Positions 43,944 to 51,980 of a stretch of 64,000 bases of DNA are shown here, piece after piece (the stretch's first letter is position 1; each line of letters begins with the position of its first letter). The notes beneath the pieces are model-generated. The model was given only the letters and a program-made list of their open reading frames with translations. It made no database searches and had not been told where the DNA came from. Position numbers and translations under genes: made by a program. The DNA is taken from contig JAFRER010000021.1 in assembly GCA_017434755.1 (NCBI GenBank), forward strand, positions 217,375-281,374, in the 5' to 3' direction. The stretch comes from Oscillospiraceae bacterium (GTDB lineage Bacteria > Bacillota > Clostridia > Oscillospirales > Oscillospiraceae).

Positions 43944-44612
43944 CTACTTAAGCAACAGAAGACTGCAGGCAATAAGCAGCTGGCCTATATAGTACAGGCT
44001 GATATTCGTTACGCGCAGGCTCTGTTTCGTCTTCGATCCGAAAGTGTTCAGAATCAGGACGATGTCGCTCACGAGGAAGAACACCGCTCCCGCCGCAAAC
44101 AGTCCCGTAAACGCGGACGGTGAGGTGATCAGGTTCCCGATGGCGACACAATTGAGCAGCATGATCGCACCGATGTAGAACACGCCGAAGATCTTGAAGG
44201 CTTTCTTTGCCGTGATCCTTTTGAAGATCCACATCATCAGCAGCGCCGTAAGGACAACTCCCACGGCACAACAGATGATCCAGTTCGCGGACATTGGAAG
44301 GACCGCCGCAAGATACAGAATGTGTCCGGCAAGGAACACAAGGATGCCCACCAGAAAGATCAGCTGGCCCTTCTTTTTGAACACCCATCTCAGATTGAGC
44401 ATCACATCCGCGATGCAGCCCAGGATCAGGCCGATCACGATGAGCTTTGCCGTATGCGTGCCGGAGCTGCACAGGCAGCCCAGTATAACAAAACATATGG
44501 ACGCAAGGCCTTTCAGGATAACGGCGGAAACATACTTTTTCCGGCTCTCCTGCCATAGGAACACCGCGGCAAGCACCGCACAGACGGGAATGAGAACGAA
44601 CACCCGCAGCAC
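43944..44612 (-). CDS. YhhN/TMEM86 family protein, possible lysoplasmalogenase
   Basis: 222 residues with eight predicted TM segments. The conserved acidic GLILGCIADVMLN and GAVFFLVSDIVLILNTF are the family motifs (G.xxxSxxGDxxL type and FxxSDxxL). The animal homologue TMEM86 hydrolyses the vinyl-ether bond of lysoplasmalogens; plasmalogens occur in many clostridia. The product of that reaction is an aldehyde, which the alcohol dehydrogenase at the end of this operon could reduce. Starts at GTG (44612), or possibly a second GTG three codons in. Confidence 0.85.
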   Translation of the reverse strand: MLRVFVLIPVCAVLAAVFLWQESRKKYVSAVILKGLASICFVILGCLCSSGTHTAKLIVIGLILGCIADVMLNLRWVFKKKGQLIFLVGILVFLAGHILYLAAVLPMSANWIICCAVGVVLTALLMMWIFKRITAKKAFKIFGVFYIGAIMLLNCVAIGNLITSPSAFTGLFAAGAVFFLVSDIVLILNTFGSKTKQSLRVTNISLYYIGQLLIACSLLLLK

Positions 44613-44640
44613 ACCCTTTCTTTATTTTCTGATCGAATTG

Positions 44641-44669
44641 ATTATACTACATGCCCCCGCGGCGGGCAA
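44641..44669 (-). promoter_or_regulatory. Promoter of the yhhN-like operon
   Basis: TTGCCC (44669-44664), 17 bp spacer, TATAAT (44646-44641) on the minus strand. Confidence 0.55.
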
Positions 44670-44746
44670 GAAGACATCTGCCGGACTCCATTGTATATGA
44701 AAAACAGCCGCCCCGAAGGACGGCCGTTTTCCTGTCCGGTGATAAT

Positions 44747-44776
44747 AAAACCACCCCGGTCTCCCGGGGTGGTTTT
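44747..44776 (-). terminator. Terminator of hsp20
   Basis: A 13-bp stem (44747-44759 with 44764-44776) with A4 and T5 flanks. A second, imperfect hairpin lies at about 44700-44730. Confidence 0.88.
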
Positions 44777-44781
44777 TGAAC

Positions 44782-45228
44782 TTATCCTTCGATCTGTATC
44801 GTCTTTCTCTCAGGAAGCGCCATCGGCTTCTCTTTCGGGAAGTCAAGTGTCAGGACGCCGTCTTCGAACTTTGCCTTGACATCCTCTTCGCTTACGTTTT
44901 CACCGATGTAGAAGCTTCTGGTCATGGAACCGGTGTAACGCTCCTGATGAACGATCCTGCCTTTCCTGTCCTTGTCGTCCTCTTCGAGACCCTTGGCCGC
45001 GCTGATCGTCAGATATCCGTTCTGCAGCTGCAGGTCTATCTGGTCTTTCTTGAAGCCCGGCAGGTCCACTTTGAGCTCGTAGCCGTCATCATGCTCCTTG
45101 AGATCCGTCTTCATCACACGCGCCGCATGTTTGCCGTACAGCTTGCGGTCCACGTCGGACTCAAAGCTTCTGAACGGGAAGCCCATCCAGTCATCAAACA
45201 AACTCTCTCCAAAAATACTCGGTAACAT
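44782..45228 (-). CDS. Small heat shock protein, Hsp20/alpha-crystallin family
   Basis: 148 residues. The alpha-crystallin domain covers about 40-140: MKTDLKEHDDGYELKVDLPGFKKDQIDLQLQNGYLTISA (opening strands, with VDLPGFKK typical), YTGSMTRSFYIGENV and the conserved AKFEDGVLTLDFPK. The C-terminal tail holds the RKTIQIEG motif with I-x-I used in oligomerisation. ATP-independent holdase. The upstream CIRCE places it under HrcA. Confidence 0.96.
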   Translation of the reverse strand: MLPSIFGESLFDDWMGFPFRSFESDVDRKLYGKHAARVMKTDLKEHDDGYELKVDLPGFKKDQIDLQLQNGYLTISAAKGLEEDDKDRKGRIVHQERYTGSMTRSFYIGENVSEEDVKAKFEDGVLTLDFPKEKPMALPERKTIQIEG

Positions 45229-45320
45229 AAGTCATGCCTCCTTTGCAATCATTCATTTCTGTTACCTGAGCAAGGGGATGGAGGTCATCCATTCGATCTC
45301 TTTTCCTTTGTTCAGCTCAT

Positions 45321-45348
45321 AGTATAGCACCGTTTTTAGCACTGTCAA
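45321..45348 (-). promoter_or_regulatory. Promoter of hsp20
   Basis: TTGACA (45348-45343), 16 bp spacer, TATACT (45326-45321) on the minus strand; the -35 box lies within the CIRCE element. Confidence 0.78.
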
Positions 45349-45362
45349 GATGAGAGTGCTAA
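45336..45362. promoter_or_regulatory. CIRCE element (HrcA operator)
   Basis: TTAGCACTG-N9-GAGTGCTAA, 17 of 18 positions of the consensus arms (TTAGCACTC-N9-GAGTGCTAA). It overlaps the hsp20 -35 region, as expected for HrcA repression. Confidence 0.95.
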
Positions 45363-45558
45363 AAACATGTTAACAATTATCGCATATTTTGTGAACTCTT
45401 ATTTCGGAAGAAAATGCCAGTCCCTTTTCCTGCGGGAAATCCCGGCCGCATCCTGATATAAGGCGACCGACAGTCAGATCGTTCTGTATGCTCCCTGCAC
45501 AATCTCATCGCAGTCTCTCGCTCGCAGCGAATCCGAACCACAGCATGCTCCGGTGCAG
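45363..45558. other. Non-coding gap between the CIRCE element and the MFS gene
   Basis: The rest of the 330-bp gap between hsp20 and the MFS gene. I see no convincing gene, promoter or strong terminator in this part. Confidence 0.5.
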
Positions 45559-46863
45559 TCACAGTTCTTTGAATTGCCGGCTGAACAGCAGAGACATGGC
45601 CGTTATCGTAAAGCCCAGAGAACAGAATGCCAACAGAACGGAACTGCCGAAAGCCTCCAGGATCACGCCGGCCAGTACCGATGCAATGGGGATCATACCT
45701 TGTGAACCGATGCTGGTAATACTGTTCACCTTGCTCAGCTTGTCCCTGTCCACGATCCGCATGATTGCCGTAGTAACGGGGATATTGATACAGGAGATCA
45801 GAAAACCGATCAGTATGCAGCCCATGCTGAACGCGATGAGAAATGCATTGATACGCGTCCCGCGGTCGACAAAGACCACATAGCAGATCGTAAGGGCAAT
45901 AATGAGCGCGGCCACATAACAGAGCAGGCGGGAAACTTTCCGGCCGCATTTGTCCGCCTGCGGACGGCCGCTCAGAATCGCGGCGCCGAGCAGCGAACTG
46001 ATGCCGATGCAAACGCTGAATACGGAGGACCAGAGCTCGGGCTTCAGAACATTACTAAAGAGATAGGACGGCGCGCCTGCCAGATCCGTTTTGATAAAGT
46101 ACGGAAGGAAGTTTCCGGTCACAGGCGCAAAAAAGAAATTGATGAACAGGATGGAGGCCAGCAGCGCGAGGATCGCTTTTTTTGTCTTCAGGTAGGAGAT
46201 GCCGTCTCCCATGTCGCGGAGCGCGAGCCGGAGCGTCAGATGTTCTCCGGCAGGCGTGAAATCATAGCGTATCAGCATTTCTGAAATGCCGGAGGCCACG
46301 AAGCAGGCACCGACAAAGAAAAACAGAACGTGGATCGGCAGCGCGGCGTAAAGGATGCCGGCCAGAATGACCCCAAAGATACTCTCCATGGAACTTTTCA
46401 TCGTGAAATACGAGTTCGCCTGCTGTAAGCGGCTCTCCTCGACAATGTGCGGGAAAAGCGCGCCTGCCGCGGGATTGAAGATGCCGCTGACTGCGTTGCC
46501 GAAGATCCCGAGTATAAAGAGGATCACGATGTGCGCGCGTGGTTCGGGAAATACCAGCATGAGCACGGTGGCGAGGATGATCACGCCGCCCTTCATATAA
46601 TCGCAGACATACATGATCTTTGCCTTGTTTTTCCGGTCGCCGAGCACCCCGCCGACCGGCGTGAAGATCAGCATCGCGGCACCGCAGAGTCCCAGATACA
46701 GACCTTGAAGGAAGGCGTTGTTGCCGCTGATCTCAAGAATATAGAAGCTCACCGCGAAACTGTAAAGGATCGCACCAAGCTCGGATACCAGCGCGCCCAG
46801 GAAGACCAGCCGGAAGTTCCGGTTTCGAAAAACGTTCCCGTTCTTTTGAATATCACTGCTCAT
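45559..46863 (-). CDS. MFS transporter, macrolide-efflux-like
   Basis: 434 residues with 12 TM segments. N-terminal NRNFRLVFLGALVSELGAILYSFAVSFYILEISG and the motif-A-like loop GGVLGDRKNKAKIMY between TM2 and TM3 identify the MFS_3/MefA-type drug exporters. The gene overlaps the end of the XRE regulator by 11 bp, so the pair is one transcription unit and the regulator probably controls the exporter. Substrate unknown. Confidence 0.9.
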   Translation of the reverse strand: MSSDIQKNGNVFRNRNFRLVFLGALVSELGAILYSFAVSFYILEISGNNAFLQGLYLGLCGAAMLIFTPVGGVLGDRKNKAKIMYVCDYMKGGVIILATVLMLVFPEPRAHIVILFILGIFGNAVSGIFNPAAGALFPHIVEESRLQQANSYFTMKSSMESIFGVILAGILYAALPIHVLFFFVGACFVASGISEMLIRYDFTPAGEHLTLRLALRDMGDGISYLKTKKAILALLASILFINFFFAPVTGNFLPYFIKTDLAGAPSYLFSNVLKPELWSSVFSVCIGISSLLGAAILSGRPQADKCGRKVSRLLCYVAALIIALTICYVVFVDRGTRINAFLIAFSMGCILIGFLISCINIPVTTAIMRIVDRDKLSKVNSITSIGSQGMIPIASVLAGVILEAFGSSVLLAFCSLGFTITAMSLLFSRQFKEL

Positions 46864-47929
46864 TTTCCGCCGTCTCCGCCCATTGATCGGCCAGTCTCTG
46901 ATCCTTCAGAAGGCTGACCAGGTTGGTTATACTTTCAGAAGCGGTCGCACCGAGTATATCGAAAACGATCGTTTGATCCGGGTGATCGACAAAACGCATC
47001 GCTTTCAGGCTGTAGTCAGGCATGGAATCAAAACGAAGAGCCATTGTCCGGGCTTCATTCAGGGATTCGACCGATTCCGCCTGCATACCGATCTTCTGCT
47101 GGACGTATGCCAGCAGAACCAGCATTTCCGCAAGCGTCTTTTCAAGGATATCCGGTTTGTTCTCCGTCTTCAGCCCGGTCAGAAGAGCGATGCCCCAGGA
47201 AAGGATGTCCATGGCCGAAGTCCAGTCGTTTCTGGAGCGAAACAGGAACACATAACCGATGACCGCTGTGAGAAGGTTGGATATACCTGACAGCAGCGCC
47301 TCCGACAAAAACGGAGAGGCTTCTTCCGGCTCATCCCCGTAGATCGACAGAAATGCCCCGATATCACCGCTGAAAATTCCCCCGGCATTGTTTTTCTTTA
47401 ACAGTTCGATACTCTTTTCCTGTTCACCGAGCAGGAGCCAGATAGTCGACTGGTTTCCGCAGATCGTAGCGTCGCTGATGCGGGGATCGTCATTCTGCGT
47501 AAGCAGCATCCTTGACTGTTCGAACAGTTCCAGTGCCCGTCTGAGCTGCTGCGGGTCATGATTGCCGGCACCATAAACGAGGAAAACGGATGCGCATTCA
47601 TACACAACACGAAAAGAATGCGGGTATTTGCACAGCGCCTTTTCCGCTTCGGATATTGCTGTCGGATCCAGTGTCCGGCAATATGCGTTGATCCGTTCTC
47701 CGACAGATTCCAGACGGTTGTCCTTGATCCTGTAGCCAAGCAAAACATCGACCGACGTATCAAAGAAATCAGCCATTTCTACAAGCAGGTTCAGCTCGGG
47801 CTGTGATTGCCCGGATTCCCATTTATAGACTGCGCCGACCGTCACGCCCAGCGCTTCGGCCAACTTTTCCTGCGTCATCTTCCGTTGTTTCCGGAACGAA
47901 CGGATGTTTTCAGAAAGCGAAAGCTTCAT
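46853..47929 (-). CDS. XRE-family regulator with helical repeat C-terminus
   Basis: 358 residues. Helix-turn-helix at about 5-60 (NIRSFRKQRKMTQEKLAEALGVTVGAVYKWESGQSQPELNLL, in family-typical arrangement). The rest (about 80-350) is alpha-helical with TPR-like repeats, for example EKALCKYPHSFRVVYECASVFLVYG and QSTIWLLLGEQEKSIELLKKN, suggesting peptide or ligand sensing as in RRNPP-type regulators. Two copies of a 13-bp near-palindrome lie in the promoter region upstream. Confidence 0.88.
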   Translation of the reverse strand: MKLSLSENIRSFRKQRKMTQEKLAEALGVTVGAVYKWESGQSQPELNLLVEMADFFDTSVDVLLGYRIKDNRLESVGERINAYCRTLDPTAISEAEKALCKYPHSFRVVYECASVFLVYGAGNHDPQQLRRALELFEQSRMLLTQNDDPRISDATICGNQSTIWLLLGEQEKSIELLKKNNAGGIFSGDIGAFLSIYGDEPEEASPFLSEALLSGISNLLTAVIGYVFLFRSRNDWTSAMDILSWGIALLTGLKTENKPDILEKTLAEMLVLLAYVQQKIGMQAESVESLNEARTMALRFDSMPDYSLKAMRFVDHPDQTIVFDILGATASESITNLVSLLKDQRLADQWAETAENEQ

Positions 47930-48234
47930 CTGTTAAGACTCCTTTTCCAGATTCTGCAGCCATTATACCTGACGGATAAAGCAAACGGAAGACACTGCTA
48001 ATACTATTATTATATTCTTTTTTATACTATTAGTATGGGTTTTCCGATATGAAACAGCGGCGGAATGATTCTCCGCCGCTGAATACCCTATGTACAGGCA
48101 AAATTGAAAGACCGGACTGTTTTTTCCGCAGTCCGGTCTTCTTTGCTGCCAGTCTTGTCAGACAGATATTTGAATCTTTTGGGATCTGTGCCTTTCTTAT
48201 GAGCACGGCCTTCCGGCCGTTGCCTGTGTATCCT
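47930..48234. promoter_or_regulatory. Intergenic region with paired 13-bp operators and two hairpins
   Basis: ATACTATTATTAT (48001-48013) and ATACTATTAGTAT (48024-48036) start 23 bp apart and flank a TATAAT on the minus strand (48014-48009), so they are candidate sites for the XRE regulator. Further on are a perfect 10-bp stem hairpin (48056-48065 with 48073-48082) and an 11-bp stem (48108-48118 with 48130-48140), the latter a likely terminator for the gene ending at 48235. Confidence 0.6.
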
Positions 48235-48678
48235 TCATTTCCAGTGCTTCAGCTGCGACAGGTAGCCGTCATACAGGATACGTCTTTGTTCCTCGGGGGT
48301 GTTGTCCGGGTCCGGCATGTGCGCGATAAGAAAATCCAGCAGGGCGGCTTTTGATTTATATGCAAAGTCTCCGTCCGCATAGCACCATCTGCAGTAGTCT
48401 TCATTGAAGCTGCCGTCAGGCTCACGGCTTATCATGCCGTCCTCGCTCAGCGGCATGCCGCAGCACTGGCAGACGAGCTGTCTCGGAGAACCGAGCAGCG
48501 TGTTGATGGAAATGCCGAATTCCATTGACAGGAGCTTCAGCGTATCCGTATTCGGCTGCGTCTCTCCTGTCTCCCAGCGGCTCACCGCCTGCCTTGTGAC
48601 CATGACGCGTTCCGCAAGCTGATCCTGCGTCAGATGGTTTTTCTCCCTCAGGTCTTTCAGTATGTCTTTTGTCTCCAT
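48235..48678 (-). CDS. XRE-family regulator with zinc-ribbon domain
   Basis: 147 residues. HTH at about 5-60: LREKNHLTQDQLAERVMVTRQAVSRWETGETQP. The C-terminal half is the putative zinc-ribbon found behind such HTH domains: CQCCGMPLSED (about 70-73 Cys) and YCRWCYADGDFAYKS, followed by a helical tail with QLKHW. Family members are common in clostridia; targets are unknown. Confidence 0.9.
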   Translation of the reverse strand: METKDILKDLREKNHLTQDQLAERVMVTRQAVSRWETGETQPNTDTLKLLSMEFGISINTLLGSPRQLVCQCCGMPLSEDGMISREPDGSFNEDYCRWCYADGDFAYKSKAALLDFLIAHMPDPDNTPEEQRRILYDGYLSQLKHWK

Positions 48679-48796
48679 GTTTCTCCTCCCGGCTGTTTAT
48701 ACATGTATTATAGCAGGCAGAGCTTTAAAGGAAAAGCAACTCCCTGTTGCATGGGCGGATACGATGACCGGTATCATGCTGCGTCTCCGTCTTTTC

Positions 48797-49324
48797 TCAG
48801 GGGATCGTGATCCAGTATCTCTGTTCGATCTCTCCGTCCGAATTGATGAACTCGTTCTCAAGGACACCGCCGTTTTTCATGATGGATCTGGCAGAACCCG
48901 TATTGTCCTTTTCACATGTCATCAGCACTTTGTCAATGCCCAGCTTTTTGCACTCGATCAAAGCCAGACGGATCATTTCCGTGGCATATCCTTTTCTTCT
49001 CTCACTGGGCCGTATGCCGTCCCCTATGTGTCCGCCTTCCCGTAAGAGTGAATCATTCAGGTAATGCCGAATATTCACGGCGCCCAAAAGTCTGTTTCTT
49101 TCCTCATCCAGAAAAAAGAACACCGAATCCGGCACCTTGTTCTCCGTTGCGGTTTTTACTTCCAGATCAGCAAGATAATGCTCAAAATCATGGTAATCGT
49201 TTTTAAAGACAGCCCATGGTGAACGGTTCGTATGGTTGATCTCCTGGTCTTCCTTCCACTCATCGATCATCTCGCCCAGCTGTTTTTCATATTCTCTTGT
49301 CAGCTTGATCAGTTTCAGAGCCAT
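48797..49324 (-). CDS. GNAT family acetyltransferase
   Basis: 175 residues from the ATG at 49324. Acetyl-CoA site: GDGIRPSERRKGYATEMIRLALIECKKLG; C-terminal VLMTCEKDNTGSARSIMKNGGVLENEF. The N-terminal LIKLTREYEKQLGEMIDEWK is typical of a predicted acetyltransferase group that includes VatD-like proteins. It starts 4 bp after the stop of a second GNAT gene, so the pair is co-transcribed. Substrate unknown. Confidence 0.9.
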   Translation of the reverse strand: MALKLIKLTREYEKQLGEMIDEWKEDQEINHTNRSPWAVFKNDYHDFEHYLADLEVKTATENKVPDSVFFFLDEERNRLLGAVNIRHYLNDSLLREGGHIGDGIRPSERRKGYATEMIRLALIECKKLGIDKVLMTCEKDNTGSARSIMKNGGVLENEFINSDGEIEQRYWITIP

Positions 49325-49328
49325 GTCC

Positions 49329-49880
49329 TCATTCCTTCCCGGATTTATGCTGCAGATATTCTTCTCTTGTAAGAATACAGGAATCGATCGTTTTTTTGGA
49401 TCCGTCCCACGGCCGGATGATCTCCCTGCGGCAGTCAAACCGGAAACCGAAATGCTCCGCAAGTTTTTTTGACCTCCCATTCTCCCGGAAATAACCGTAT
49501 CGGAAATCCGAAGCCCCTAATCGTTCAAACGCCAGTTCCAGCAAGAGAGTGATCACCTCTTTGCCGTATCCCTTGCCCTGATGCTCCGTTCCGATACAGG
49601 CGCCGGACTCTTCAAAGTGCCCCGTCCCGGCTTCTTTCATTCCGCAAAAACCGATGGCTTCATCGGTATCTTTCAAAGTTACGAACCAGGCATAGTTATC
49701 CTTCTGATACAGAATGCTCCGACGGCATCTGTCCATAGCATCCTTCTCCGTCAAGGTGGGCTGATACAGCATCCACTGATATACCTTCTCGTCACCCCAG
49801 ACGTTCTTCAGCATGGATCTGTAATCTGTTTCTTTTGCCTTGCAGAGGCAGATATGCTCTCCTTCCAGTTTTTCAAACAA
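49329..49880 (-). CDS. GNAT family acetyltransferase (RimJ/RimL-like) with TTG start
   Basis: 183 residues. The TTG at 49880 has AAGGAG 8 bp upstream and gives the normal family N-terminus FEKLEGEHICLCKAKETDY; an upstream GTG (49940) would add 20 residues without a ribosome site. Family motifs: EAIGFCGMKEAG, ACIGTEHQGKGYGKEVITLLLELAF (CoA loop Q-G-K-G-Y-G) and NGRSKKLAEHFGF. RimJ/RimL-like enzymes acetylate protein N-termini or small amines. Confidence 0.87.
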   Translation of the reverse strand: MFEKLEGEHICLCKAKETDYRSMLKNVWGDEKVYQWMLYQPTLTEKDAMDRCRRSILYQKDNYAWFVTLKDTDEAIGFCGMKEAGTGHFEESGACIGTEHQGKGYGKEVITLLLELAFERLGASDFRYGYFRENGRSKKLAEHFGFRFDCRREIIRPWDGSKKTIDSCILTREEYLQHKSGKE

Positions 49881-50018
49881 AGCCGGTTCTCCTTCCAGCA
49901 CACATATACGGGCACTTTCTGATTTGTGGATGAACAGCACTAATCAGGAACGTTTCCTGTCCCGTGCCGTTTCCGGTTCCGGGTATTGTGTCAGTCCTAA
50001 AGGGGCATCCGCGCAGGA

Positions 50019-50816
50019 TCAGCCCTCCAGAAAGCGCAGGATCCGCTCCCGGTAATCCGGGGCTGTATCAAAGGCGGCATGCCCGAAACCGACATACATA
50101 TAAAGCCTGAAATCCGGGCGGATGTCCAGCTTCTCAGCTATCTCCATCGTGGCATCCGAATCCAGCACGCTGTCTTCAAATACGCCGATCGCCAGCACGG
50201 GACATTCTATCCTGTCCAGTTTATCTGCCACGTTGAAACCTTTTGTTCCCTCAGCAAGGATGATGAAACGCCTGAGATCCTCATCGGTCACGGTCTTTGC
50301 CGCCGCTGTCAGCATCTCCCGGTACTGTTCGAACACCTCCGGCGGATAGATCTCCCTGCCGAACGCAAGATACAGCCCTGTCCTGTCTCCGGCTTTTGCC
50401 AGGTGTACCCAGTCCTCCAGGACCGCATACTGCTCGTCTTTCACATGTGCCGAGCTCGAGCCCAGCACCAGCTTGCCGACGAGTTCCGGATGCTCGATGG
50501 CGATCACAAGCGCCATCATGCCGCCCTGCGAAGCGCCGAACAGGCAGACCTTCTTCAATCCGAGAGCCTGAAATGCCTCGGCCGTATCCCGCGCCATTTC
50601 GTGCACGGAATAATGCGACGGGATATCCGAACGTCTGTCAAAAACATAGATCGTATACATATCCGCAAGAGAGCGGTAGGCTTCGGCGATGGCGTCTGCC
50701 GCTCCCGTCACGCTCTGGATGCTGAGTCCCGGCAGTATGACAAGTGTTTTTTCGCCTTTTCCGAAGGCGAAGTATTCCATAGTCATCCATTCGGTCCGGA
50801 TCTTTTCGATCTTCAT
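50019..50816 (-). CDS. Alpha/beta hydrolase
   Basis: 265 residues from the ATG at 50816. Nucleophile elbow FGASQGGMMAL (Ser in G-x-S-x-G), the oxyanion region LVILPGLS, and catalytic His in YVGFGHAAFD near the C-terminus; the acid is likely in VFEDSVLDSD. Cytoplasmic esterase or lactonase type; substrate not evident. It lies 59 bp downstream of azlD and may be part of that transcript. Confidence 0.88.
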   Translation of the reverse strand: MKIEKIRTEWMTMEYFAFGKGEKTLVILPGLSIQSVTGAADAIAEAYRSLADMYTIYVFDRRSDIPSHYSVHEMARDTAEAFQALGLKKVCLFGASQGGMMALVIAIEHPELVGKLVLGSSSAHVKDEQYAVLEDWVHLAKAGDRTGLYLAFGREIYPPEVFEQYREMLTAAAKTVTDEDLRRFIILAEGTKGFNVADKLDRIECPVLAIGVFEDSVLDSDATMEIAEKLDIRPDFRLYMYVGFGHAAFDTAPDYRERILRFLEG

Positions 50817-50875
50817 ATGATCTTCTGCTCCTCCTAACACACAATGGTTTTCAATGCCGGGTATATCTCTCCGCT

Positions 50876-51208
50876 TCAAGCGGCCGCAAAAACGAACTGC
50901 GTAAGGACCATGCAGCACAAGGTGCCTCCGGCAATGGAGAGCATGGTGCTCCTTTTCCACAAATGCAGGCCGGCGGTCAGCGCGACCGAGATGATCTGTG
51001 GAGCCCATGCCGCGGCGCTGCTGAAGCTGACGCCCCGCAGGCAGTAGAAAATAAGGGTGGAGATGATCGCCATCGGCAGCACGCCTCCGAGATAGCGCAC
51101 CGGCTCCGGGACGCGACCGCCGCGGAAGATGAGAAAGGGAACAGCTCTCTCGAAGAGGGTCACGGCCGCGCAGATGGCGATCACCGCGATCACATAGAGT
51201 TTATTCAT
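50876..51208 (-). CDS. azlD: Branched-chain amino acid exporter small subunit
   Basis: 110 residues, four TM segments, starting VIAVIAICAAVTLFERAVPFLIF and with PVRYLGGVLPMAIISTLIFY typical of AzlD. It overlaps azlC by 8 bp. AzlCD exports branched-chain amino acids or analogues. Confidence 0.92.
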   Translation of the reverse strand: MNKLYVIAVIAICAAVTLFERAVPFLIFRGGRVPEPVRYLGGVLPMAIISTLIFYCLRGVSFSSAAAWAPQIISVALTAGLHLWKRSTMLSIAGGTLCCMVLTQFVFAAA

Positions 51209-51905
51209 GCCGCTCCCCTCCTTTCGCTATCCTGCCGCGGAACACAAAAAGCAGCGCAACGGTGATAAGCAGAGACGGCAGGATAAAGCCATCCTGCCCG
51301 AAGATCAGCAGGCACACGACGGATGAGACCGCGGCGATGATCGCCGGAAGACGGCTGCCCTCAGCGGCTTTGAGCTGCTCGATCAGGATCACGATAAAGA
51401 GCGCCGTCAGCGCGAAGTCGATGCCGGCGGTGTTGAACCTGATCAGGGAACCGATCAGCGCGCCGAGGACGGAGAGCACCACCCAGTAGACGAGGATCAG
51501 GAGCGCCTCGAAAACATAGCTCCACTTTTTGTCCTCCTCGCTGCCGTCATCGAAGGTATTGGCGCAGTGGAGCGAAAAGGCCTCGTCGGGGAAAGCGTAA
51601 ATGAGGAAGAGTTTCCACGGGCCGTATTTCTTCCACTGTTCGATAAAGGGGATGCCGTAGAAGATGTGTCGGCTGTTGAGCAGCAACGCCATTACCGTCA
51701 CGGTGACGAGCGAGACGCCGCCCGCAAAGAAGCTCACCGCCAGAAACTGCAGCGAGCCCGCGAAGATGAACAGGCTGCATGCACCGGTCCAGACCCAGTT
51801 GAGGCCGCTCGTCCGCATAAGGATGCCGTAGGCGATCCCAACGGGGATGAAGCTTATCAGGATGGGGATGCTCTTCTTCAGAGCATAGCGGAATGCTTTC
51901 CTCAT
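51201..51905 (-). CDS. azlC: Branched-chain amino acid exporter large subunit
   Basis: 234 residues. Opening SIPILISFIPVGIAYGILM and the conserved SLQFLAVSFFAGG, LLNSRHIFYGIPF and FPDEAFSL are AzlC/YgaZ hallmarks (the LNxRH motif is strongly conserved). About seven TM segments. First gene of the azlCD pair, with the ribosome site AAGGA. Confidence 0.94.
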   Translation of the reverse strand: MRKAFRYALKKSIPILISFIPVGIAYGILMRTSGLNWVWTGACSLFIFAGSLQFLAVSFFAGGVSLVTVTVMALLLNSRHIFYGIPFIEQWKKYGPWKLFLIYAFPDEAFSLHCANTFDDGSEEDKKWSYVFEALLILVYWVVLSVLGALIGSLIRFNTAGIDFALTALFIVILIEQLKAAEGSRLPAIIAAVSSVVCLLIFGQDGFILPSLLITVALLFVFRGRIAKGGERHE

Positions 51906-51980
51906 ACAAAGATCCTTTTCTTCGAGAATATGGCGGACTTGTCCTGCTCTCTGTGATGACTGTACAGAATGCTTCCTTTT

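Noticed and set aside
45377-46012. A 211-codon minus-strand frame near the MFS gene
   Set aside because: It overlaps the MFS exporter in another frame and has low-complexity, arginine/histidine-rich sequence without a ribosome site.
48050-48090. A small RNA gene at the 10-bp perfect hairpin (48056-48082)
   Set aside because: No promoter or conserved motif beyond the hairpin could be seen.
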